Below, one piece after another: positions 1 to 5,292 of a DNA stretch of 5,292 nucleotides. A model generated the notes under the pieces. The model saw only the letters and a program-made list of their open reading frames with translations, ran no database searches and was not told where the DNA came from. The translations under genes and the position numbers were made by a program. The stretch is from contig JAJYHS010000207.1 of assembly GCA_021784635.1 (NCBI GenBank), positions 1-5,292 of the forward strand, in the 5' to 3' direction. This DNA comes from a bacterium (GTDB lineage: Bacteria > Bdellovibrionota > Bdellovibrionia > Bdellovibrionales > UBA1609). Every line of letters starts with the position of its first letter. Position 1 is the stretch's first letter.

Positions 1-409
1 ATCTCGGAGTTGAGTATCCGCTTTCGGTACCGATCGTATTGTAGGCCGTCATGACAAAGTAATAGGTGGCAGGCGCTAAATTCAAAATAGTCTCTTTGCC
101 CGCACATCGATCTGGAACATTAATTTCATGAACAAAACTGCCTGCTGCCGTACCGTAATAGATATTGAAACCGGCAAGATTTGTTAGAGGCGAACCATCT
201 GTGTTGGTTGTTGGAGCAGTCCATGTCACTTGCACTTGAGTTACGCACGCGGTGGGGTTTGTCACAGGCGCGGCAAATACCGTTTCACTCGTTTTAGCCA
301 AGCAAAGACTTTGCCCGGTTGCACCGGCACCGCTTGACGTTGAATTAAACCCGCTGCAACCCGCAAGCGCTATTACACTTGTACAGATAATGATTGAAAA
401 AATTTTCAT
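1..409 (-). CDS. Fibronectin type III lipoprotein, 3' end beyond window
   Basis: Partial gene: 136 codons are open from an ATG at 407-409 to the left edge with no stop. The protein begins with a lipoprotein signal peptide: K2, a hydrophobic stretch (residues 3-16) and the lipobox LAGC with the lipidated Cys at 18. Ser at +2 predicts outer-membrane sorting under the Lol rule, if the host is Gram-negative. A Ser/Gly/Thr-rich linker (19-35) follows. Residues from about 46 on look like a fibronectin type III fold: VTWTAP (61-66), GFNIYYGT (80-87), LNLAPATYYF (109-118) and TAYNTIGTESGYS (121-133). C54 and C102 could form a disulfide (inference). A GGAG site six bases before the ATG supports this start. 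It lies 51 bases behind the MFS gene, on the same strand. FN3 domains usually mediate binding or act as spacers. The missing C-terminus may hold further repeats or a catalytic domain, so the function is unknown. Confidence 0.88.
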   Translation of the reverse strand, partial: MKIFSIIICTSVIALAGCSGFNSTSSGAGATGQSLCLAKTSETVFAAPVTNPTACVTQVQVTWTAPTTNTDGSPLTNLAGFNIYYGTAAGSFVHEINVPDRCAGKETILNLAPATYYFVMTAYNTIGTESGYSTPR

Positions 410-415
410 TTGCTT

Positions 416-419
416 CTCC
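416..419 (-). promoter_or_regulatory. Ribosome binding site of the lipoprotein gene
   Basis: On the minus strand the bases read GGAG, followed by the six-base spacer AAGCAA and then ATG. This is the best Shine-Dalgarno match before any start in the window and fixes the lipoprotein start at 409. It also suggests that this gene is translated independently, unlike sixA and the MFS gene upstream. Confidence 0.7.
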
Positions 420-460
420 GTGCGTAGGGTTGACCTCATATCACGATTCAGCGGGCAATT

Positions 461-1714
461 CTAGTTTTTGCTATTCGACTCAACCTCAAGTTCACGCAAA
501 TTGAGCGCGCGCAATGCCGGCGCCAACGCGACTGTGGTCGCGACGGTAATGAGACAAACGACCCCGCCAAAAACAGCCGCCGGGATCGTACCCATAATTT
601 TCGCTGCGACTCCGGATTCAAACTCTCCAAGTTCGTTGGATGAGCCGATAAAAACGGCATTGACTGATGAGATCCGTCCGCGCATTTCATCGGGCGAAGA
701 CAGTTGTACAGTGGTACCGCGAATCACCATACTGATGCTGTCGAAACCACCGATAAAAAACATGGCGATGAGTGACAGAGCATAATTGTGGCTTACGGCA
801 AAGACGATTGTTGAAACTCCAAATCCCGCCACGGCGGCAAACAACCAACGGCCGGCCTTATGGCGAAATTCGATTCGTGTAAGCAAAAACCCGACCAACA
901 CCGCGCCCACCGCAGGGGCCGCTCGCAAGTAGCCCAAACCTTGTGGGCCGACGTGCAAAATCTCGGCGGCATAAATTGGCAAAAGGGCGGTCACTCCGCC
1001 AAAAAAAACAGATATCATGTCAAGCGACATAGCGGGCAACAAAAGTTTGTGGCGAAAAACAAACTTCACCCCGGTAAAAAGCTCGTTAAGCGATGACCGC
1101 GAGTTAAGCTTCGCGCGCGGATTTGCCGCTGCTAAATTTTTTCGAATAAACAACGCGACAACCATGGCAATCAGTACAAACACGCACGCCACGGCAGACG
1201 CGCTGAAAACTCCAACATAAGCGTAAAGCAGACCGCCGATCGCCGGACCAATTATCCGCGCGGCCTGAGTGCTTGTCGTCAGGTAAGTGACATAGCGTGA
1301 ATAATTTTGCCTCGGCAAAATTCGCGGCATAATGGCGTATACTGACGGCATGTTAAAGGCTCGTGCGCCTCCGCTGATAAGCGCCGACGCAAATAACGCC
1401 CAAACTTCAATTGAATGTGCCAAATGAAATTCGTGCACCTGCGAAAGAGCCAAAACCAAACATGAAAGAAAGCCGACGGCCAAAACGCCGCGGTAAATAT
1501 TAAGCGGCTTGTGCCGATCGACGAACATCCCCGCTGGCAGCGCCAAAATCAGAGCAGGAATGGCTTCAGCTAGCCCGATAAAACCCAAATACAACGGGTT
1601 TTTTGTAATGTCGTACATATGCCAGCCCAGAATGATCGTCTGAATTTGAACGGCGATAATAAACAGAAATCGCGCAGTCAAAAGTTTGAAAAAATCGGAA
1701 AATTGCGAATTCAT
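461..1714 (-). CDS. MFS exporter, EntS/MFS_3 (DHA3) type
   Basis: A 417-residue protein, about the usual size for a 12-helix major facilitator exporter. Hydrophobic segments can be followed from about 12-30, 42-64, 76-92 and 104-122 through paired helices at 155-190, and then a second half from about 226 to 400. The loop between helices 2 and 3 carries an MFS motif A variant, GMFVDRHKP (62-70). Family hallmarks of the MFS_3/EntS group are ARIIGPAIGGLL (152-163), RGTTVQLSSPDEMRGRISSVN (332-352, here quoted as landmarks) and NELGEFESG (360-368). Members are proton-driven inner-membrane efflux pumps for siderophores, drugs or other small molecules; the substrate here cannot be told. The ATG overlaps the ppx stop as ATGA, and the GC-rich bases just upstream contain no Shine-Dalgarno match, so translation probably depends on ribosomes finishing ppx. 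The gene ends in TAG at 461-463. Assignment to the superfamily is secure; a link to polyphosphate is only positional. Confidence 0.92.
   Translation of the reverse strand: MNSQFSDFFKLLTARFLFIIAVQIQTIILGWHMYDITKNPLYLGFIGLAEAIPALILALPAGMFVDRHKPLNIYRGVLAVGFLSCLVLALSQVHEFHLAHSIEVWALFASALISGGARAFNMPSVYAIMPRILPRQNYSRYVTYLTTSTQAARIIGPAIGGLLYAYVGVFSASAVACVFVLIAMVVALFIRKNLAAANPRAKLNSRSSLNELFTGVKFVFRHKLLLPAMSLDMISVFFGGVTALLPIYAAEILHVGPQGLGYLRAAPAVGAVLVGFLLTRIEFRHKAGRWLFAAVAGFGVSTIVFAVSHNYALSLIAMFFIGGFDSISMVIRGTTVQLSSPDEMRGRISSVNAVFIGSSNELGEFESGVAAKIMGTIPAAVFGGVVCLITVATTVALAPALRALNLRELEVESNSKN
1711..1714 (-). other. ATGA stop/start overlap between ppx and the MFS gene
   Basis: The minus strand reads ATGA. 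TGA ends ppx and ATG begins the exporter. The 16 bases upstream of the ATG are C/G-rich and lack any GGAG- or AGGA-like element. Termination-reinitiation is the likely way this start is used (inference from overlap geometry). Confidence 0.75.
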
Positions 1715-2742
1715 CGGGCGGCACGGCGGGCGCCGGTTTCTCCGTCATAAAGATTGTTCAGTTCACGCTGTAGAATTCCATCGCGAAGCGCGATGTCGGT
1801 AACAAGAACGGACCGCATGTTGAGCGCCAACATCACTTCTTCAAGAAGAATCGCGCCCGGTAAAATCAAATCTAGACGACGCGGTTCAAGTCCCGGCAAT
1901 TTTAACAACTGTGAGCGCGTCATCGTTTGCATTTCGCTAATTAAAGCGCTCAGGTCGGACCGGTGTATGGGTCGGTTCGATCGGCCCAACTTTTTTAATA
2001 TTTTACCAATTGTGCGAATCGTACCGCTGGAACCAATTAAAGTTTTGACGGCGTACTTCTCGCGCAACACAGTTAGCGAATGAAGTGAATCTTTGAGATG
2101 TTGTCTGAGCGCCAGTACCGGATTCAATTGCCCGCGCTTGTGAATAGGCGGCACGGTTTTTAGGTACATTTGCCACAGACGGTTGGCGCCTAATTGATAA
2201 CTTTGGCAACTCAAAAGTCTTTTGCCGTTGGCGAGTGAAATTTCGGTGCTCCCGCCGCCGATGTCTACCATCGCAAATACACCTTTGGGAGTCGGCAAAC
2301 TCGACATAATCCCGCACGCGATAAGACGGCCTTCTTCTTGGCCGCTAATTATTTGAATCGAAATGTGCGTACGCTTTCGGATCTCGTCTAGAAACTCGCG
2401 GGAATTCTTAGCCGAACGCAAAGCGCTTGTGCCGAATGCAATCACATGATCGACGTGCGACTCGGCCAACTGGCGCCGAATCGCATAAAAGGCATGCAGC
2501 GCGCGATTCATTGCCTCTTGAGTCAGCTCACCCGATTGAAACACGCCGTCGCCGAGACGAATCATGCGCTTACCGCGATGCAAGCGCTCGATACGTTTTC
2601 CGTTAATGCGATAGATATCGCAGCGGACTGAATTGGTACCGAGATCGATAATTGCGATACGCAGCGGAGAAATATTAAGTCTACGCGTACGCTTTTTTTT
2701 AGTTTTCAGATTTTTTTCAAATGCGTTGGTTGCAGAAAACAT
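1711..2742 (-). CDS. ppx: Exopolyphosphatase, short Ppx/GppA family
   Basis: Ppx/GppA enzymes of the actin-like ATPase superfamily split terminal phosphate from polyphosphate, and some also hydrolyse pppGpp. The 343-residue protein shows the expected motifs in order: phosphate-1 loop IIDLGTNSVR (31-40), FGTSALRSAKNS (103-114), ISGQEEGRLI with the catalytic-region Glu pair at 136-137, phosphate-2 loop VDIGGGSTEIS (159-169), the IGSSGT loop (236-241), and a C-terminal LPGAILLEEVM (294-304). It has only the two core domains and lacks the C-terminal helical HD-like domain of the roughly 500-residue E. coli Ppx, so it is the short form. Family members usually begin a few residues before the phosphate-1 loop; this one has a basic extension of about 27 residues. 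The only ATG is at 2740-2742, overlapping sixA by 37 bases, and no in-frame GTG or TTG lies between it and the first motif. The position behind ppk1 favours polyphosphate over pppGpp as substrate, but does not prove it. Confidence 0.93.
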   Translation of the reverse strand: MFSATNAFEKNLKTKKKRTRRLNISPLRIAIIDLGTNSVRCDIYRINGKRIERLHRGKRMIRLGDGVFQSGELTQEAMNRALHAFYAIRRQLAESHVDHVIAFGTSALRSAKNSREFLDEIRKRTHISIQIISGQEEGRLIACGIMSSLPTPKGVFAMVDIGGGSTEISLANGKRLLSCQSYQLGANRLWQMYLKTVPPIHKRGQLNPVLALRQHLKDSLHSLTVLREKYAVKTLIGSSGTIRTIGKILKKLGRSNRPIHRSDLSALISEMQTMTRSQLLKLPGLEPRRLDLILPGAILLEEVMLALNMRSVLVTDIALRDGILQRELNNLYDGETGARRAAR

Positions 2743-3221
2743 GTCAACCGTCCCCGACCTTTTTCAATTTCGCCTTCAAACTCCACAAGTGCGATCGCCC
2801 CTTTAGATATATCGAACGATTCATGCCCCCTGCCCGTCAAGATGAAACTCAAAAACCGGCCGAGGTGCGGTTCGTGCCCGACCATAACCAAGATTTTTTG
2901 CGCTTTAAAAGTTTTGACTTTTTCAACAGTCACCTCGGGAGCGGTTAACGGTTTGAGCTCGTCCACTTGAACCAACCGCAGACGCTTAGGTCGAGCGCGC
3001 GCGGACCTTTCTTGTAAAATCTCGGCCGTTTCAAGTGCCCGAACAAGAGGCGAAGTCAGAATCAAATCCGCGTTTTTAAACAAAAATCGCATGCGGCGCG
3101 CGAGCAGCTTCGCCTGATTCCGGCCTTTTTTCGACAGCGGGCGATCTTCATCGGGCCTTCCTGTCCGCCGCCATTTCAAACGATCACCGGCATCGGCGTG
3201 ACGTACAAGTACGAGTTTCAT
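2706..3221 (-). CDS. sixA: SixA-type phosphohistidine phosphatase
   Basis: A 171-residue protein of the histidine phosphatase (phosphoglycerate mutase-like) superfamily, SixA branch; E. coli SixA is of similar length. The N-terminal catalytic motif is LVRHADAG (5-12), in which H8 would take the phosphate. It has RHA in place of the textbook RHG, which is common in SixA-like proteins. Then come the DRPLSKKGRNQA segment (26-37), typical of this branch, LTSPLVRALETAEIL (55-69) with the conserved Arg at 61, and GHEPHL (115-120) with the second catalytic His at 116. There is no signal peptide, so it should act in the cytoplasm. E. coli SixA removes phosphate from phosphohistidine proteins (ArcB HPt domain; PTS-Ntr protein NPr). 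The ATG overlaps the ppk1 stop as ATGA, and no good Shine-Dalgarno precedes it, so it is probably coupled to ppk1. Its substrate here is unknown; phosphohistidine on Ppk1 is one speculative candidate. Confidence 0.9.
   Translation of the reverse strand: MKLVLVRHADAGDRLKWRRTGRPDEDRPLSKKGRNQAKLLARRMRFLFKNADLILTSPLVRALETAEILQERSARARPKRLRLVQVDELKPLTAPEVTVEKVKTFKAQKILVMVGHEPHLGRFLSFILTGRGHESFDISKGAIALVEFEGEIEKGRGRLTCFLQPTHLKKI
2751..2755 (-). promoter_or_regulatory. Possible ribosome binding site of ppx
   Basis: GGGGA on the minus strand lies eight bases before the ATG at 2742, inside the sixA coding region. It is a weak match to the anti-Shine-Dalgarno sequence but correctly placed. It supports the ATG that gives the long N-terminus. 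Coupling to sixA translation through the 37-base overlap could also deliver ribosomes. Confidence 0.35.
3218..3221 (-). other. ATGA stop/start overlap between ppk1 and sixA
   Basis: The minus strand reads ATGA. TGA closes ppk1 and ATG opens sixA. The 19 bases before the ATG, within the ppk1 end, are A/T-rich to mixed and contain no GGAG-like element. This favours translational coupling, which would keep SixA output tied to Ppk1 output (inference). Confidence 0.75.
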
Positions 3222-5292
3222 CGCGTACTTTTATCGGCTATGACGAGACTACCGTGCAACCGCCCAAGTTCTTCTTGCACTCCGCGCTCGCCAGATGTTT
3301 CAGGTTTTCGAAGCGTGTACTCGCCGTTCGGCTCTAACTCCCAAGTTTGTACGCGATCGTTCAAAATCATTTGTAGCACTTGCCACAAATATTGTTTACA
3401 CGCAGCCTCGTCGATCGGAACAACGGCTTCAATTCGGTTGTTTAAATTGCGGTACATCCAATCCGCCGAACCGATCATAAATTTGCCGTCAATCGGGTCT
3501 TTCGATCCTCGCTTGAAATAATAAATTCGGGAATGTTCTAGAAAACGGCCCACCACCGAAAAAACGCGAATGTTTTCGCTTAATCCCGGAACATGCGGGC
3601 GAAGCGTGCATAAACCGCGAACGATCAGATCAATTTTGACGCCTGCCTGAGAAGCTTCGTAGAGCGCATCGCAAACCTCCCGGTCTTCAAAGCTATTCAT
3701 TTTTGCTAAAATGTAGCCACCTTCGCCGGTTTTTTGAAATTCGATTTCTTTTTTTATCAATTGCAAAAAGCGTTTTCGCATGTTGATCGGCGCGACCAAT
3801 AATTTTTGATAATTTTTTTTGAGACTGAGCCCGGTCAAATAATTAAAAACTTCGATAACTTCGGTGCCTATTCGCTTATCGGCGGTAAACAAACTCAAGT
3901 CCGTATAAAGTTTGGCGGTATTCGGATTATAGTTACCGGAGCTGATGTGTGAGTAGAACCGATAATTCTCCCCTTCTTTTCTAATTATGAGCATAATTTT
4001 GGAGTGCACTTTTTTGTCTTCAACTCCATAAATTACGTGCACGCCCGCATCTTCGAGCATCTCACCCCAGTACATATTACGAGCTTCGTCAAAACGCGCC
4101 TTGAGCTCCAGAATGCATACGACTTGTTTGCCCTTTTGCGCCGCAGTTATGAGCATTGGAATGATGGGATTGTTTTCGCCGGCTCGGTACAAAGTAATTT
4201 TGATGGCTAACACTGCCGGATCATTTACGGCCTCTCTAACAAATCTCTCAACGCTATCCGGAAAGCTTTCGTACGGATAATGAACCAAAATGTCACGGTC
4301 CCGAATCGCCGAGAAGACATCCCGGTCATCATCCCTATAGACGCTCGGGCGCACCGGCACGCAAGGGGCATAACGCAAAGACGCGATGTTGAGATTGGCC
4401 ACTTCGCTCAGTGAGTGATAGCTAATCTCCCCGCAATTTTCGTATAAGTCGCCATTGGTTAGTTTAAGTTCGTCGCGCAAATAATGGAGCATCGTACGAT
4501 CGGCAACCGGACCGTGTTCGAGCCGTACAATCTGTGCGACCCGGCGCAAACGCAATTCTTCTTCTACGGTATCAAACCGGTCTTCGACATCGTCACTCAT
4601 GTCGCCGACATCGGCGTTCCGGGTCACTCGAAACGGCATCACGTGCTCAATAAGCATCTCCGGAAATAGTTCGCTCAAATTCGCCGCAATCAAATCAATC
4701 AGACGAATCAGGCGATAGCCTCGCTCCCCGCTCGAATGAATTTGAACCCACTGTGGTAATACTTCAGGAATTTTCACGCGTGCAAAAAGCTGCTCAAAGG
4801 TTTTCGGCCGCTTCAATACGATTCCCAAAGAAACAGATAAATTCGAAAGAAACGGAAAAGGGTGCGATTTGTCGACTGCCAGAGGGGTGAGAATCGGAAA
4901 AACTTTGTTCGTAAAATATTCGCCCGCCCATTTTTTTTCAACGTCAGTGAGCTCTTGCCATTTGAGAAAAAATATTTTCTGCTTTTCAAGCTCGGGCAAA
5001 AGCTTTTCATAAGGTTGCCGCATCAATTCGCCATGACGAACAACAGTGGCCCGAATTTCACTAAAAAGCTGCTGGCCCGTGAGCGGCTGCGGCCCAATAT
5101 CAGCTATCGGCTTTTCACTCTGGCCTCGCAACGAGCTGATCCGTTTCATGAAAAATTCATCGAGATTTGTTGAAAAGATTGAAAGAAAGCGCAGCCGCTC
5201 GAGCAGTGGCACGCGATGATCCTGGGCCAAATTTAAGACGCGCTCATTGAATTTCAACCAGCTGAGGTCCCGGTTGAAAAACTTAAAATCCG
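3218..5292 (-). CDS. ppk1: Polyphosphate kinase Ppk1, 5' end beyond window
   Basis: Ppk1 reversibly polymerises the gamma-phosphate of ATP into polyphosphate at the inner membrane or cytoplasm, through a phosphohistidine. The frame is open to the right edge: 11 residues before the TTG at 5257 read DFKFFNRDLSW and join LKFNERV, the classic Ppk1 N-terminus. The TTG is therefore an internal Leu codon and the true start lies just beyond 5292. The visible 690 residues match the family's usual length. Numbering from the first visible Asp, the catalytic domains show IKITLYR (Arg 369), ELKARFDE (Arg 399), KVHSK (His 429), YSHISSGNYN (His 448) and FLEHSRIY (His 586). The spacings Arg-Arg 30, Arg399-His429 30, His-His 19 and His429-His586 157 equal those of E. 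coli R375, R405, H435, H454 and H592, so the active site looks complete. NLDEFFMKRI (42-51) is the conserved N-domain motif. The stop overlaps sixA. Confidence 0.97.
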   Translation of the reverse strand, partial: DFKFFNRDLSWLKFNERVLNLAQDHRVPLLERLRFLSIFSTNLDEFFMKRISSLRGQSEKPIADIGPQPLTGQQLFSEIRATVVRHGELMRQPYEKLLPELEKQKIFFLKWQELTDVEKKWAGEYFTNKVFPILTPLAVDKSHPFPFLSNLSVSLGIVLKRPKTFEQLFARVKIPEVLPQWVQIHSSGERGYRLIRLIDLIAANLSELFPEMLIEHVMPFRVTRNADVGDMSDDVEDRFDTVEEELRLRRVAQIVRLEHGPVADRTMLHYLRDELKLTNGDLYENCGEISYHSLSEVANLNIASLRYAPCVPVRPSVYRDDDRDVFSAIRDRDILVHYPYESFPDSVERFVREAVNDPAVLAIKITLYRAGENNPIIPMLITAAQKGKQVVCILELKARFDEARNMYWGEMLEDAGVHVIYGVEDKKVHSKIMLIIRKEGENYRFYSHISSGNYNPNTAKLYTDLSLFTADKRIGTEVIEVFNYLTGLSLKKNYQKLLVAPINMRKRFLQLIKKEIEFQKTGEGGYILAKMNSFEDREVCDALYEASQAGVKIDLIVRGLCTLRPHVPGLSENIRVFSVVGRFLEHSRIYYFKRGSKDPIDGKFMIGSADWMYRNLNNRIEAVVPIDEAACKQYLWQVLQMILNDRVQTWELEPNGEYTLRKPETSGERGVQEELGRLHGSLVIADKSTR

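Noticed and set aside
410..460. Possible terminator or promoter in the only intergenic gap
   Set aside because: I found no stem-loop followed by a T-run, and no -35/-10 pair with proper spacing, in these 51 bases. A promoter inside the end of the MFS gene cannot be excluded.
252..464. Plus-strand open frame of 70 codons at the left end
   Set aside because: It lies opposite the start of the lipoprotein gene, which has a Shine-Dalgarno, lipobox and FN3 motifs; this frame has none.
468..785. Plus-strand open frame of 105 codons
   Set aside because: It lies opposite the MFS gene, whose protein has strong family motifs throughout; the plus-strand translation shows no recognisable domain.
1754..2083. 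Plus-strand open frame of 109 codons
   Set aside because: It is the antisense shadow of ppx, composed of low-credibility Arg/Ser-rich sequence.
2003..2317. Second minus-strand frame of 104 codons inside ppx
   Set aside because: It is an out-of-frame reading of ppx. The main frame carries the phosphate-2 loop and other motifs without interruption, so there is no sign of a frameshift.
2691..2717. T-rich stretch resembling a terminator tail
   Set aside because: It has no GC-rich stem beside it and lies inside the coding overlap and start of ppx; on the coding strand it is an A-run encoding Lys.
4862..5173. Plus-strand open frame of 103 codons
   Set aside because: It is the antisense of the Ppk1 N-terminal domain; the Phe/Lys-rich translation reflects the complement of ppk1 codons.

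Overview
The window carries a compact gene cluster read entirely on the minus strand, from the right edge towards the left. In transcription order it holds ppk1 (polyphosphate kinase, 5' end cut by the window edge), a SixA-type histidine phosphatase, a short Ppx/GppA-family exopolyphosphatase, a 12-helix MFS exporter of the EntS/MFS_3 type, and the first 136 residues of a fibronectin-III lipoprotein that runs off the left edge. There is no gene-free stretch longer than 51 bases. I see no RNA gene, mobile element, CRISPR array or clear terminator.

The first four genes overlap one another: ppk1/sixA by 4 bases (ATGA), sixA/ppx by 37 bases, and ppx/MFS by 4 bases (ATGA). This is the pattern of a single mRNA with coupled translation, and the starts of sixA and the MFS gene have no convincing Shine-Dalgarno sequence of their own. 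The lipoprotein is different: it follows a 51-base gap and has a good GGAG site, so it may be the last gene of the operon or a separate unit.

Functionally, Ppk1 makes polyphosphate from ATP through a phosphohistidine intermediate, and Ppx removes terminal phosphates from the chain. Synthesis and breakdown are therefore encoded on one message, as in the E. coli ppk-ppx operon, but here with a phosphohistidine phosphatase gene inserted between them and a transporter behind them. The role of the SixA-like protein and the substrate of the exporter cannot be read from the sequence.

The organism is a Gram-negative-type bacterium: the lipoprotein has a classical lipobox with Ser at +2, and all proteins resemble proteobacterial or related families. 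Base composition looks balanced, near 50% G+C by eye. A deltaproteobacterial or Bdellovibrio-like lineage is a guess from general protein style only. The genes look like ordinary core-metabolism genes, not an accessory island. The points of interest are the gene order, the coupling, the ppx N-terminal extension, and two gene ends that a simple ORF scan would misread.
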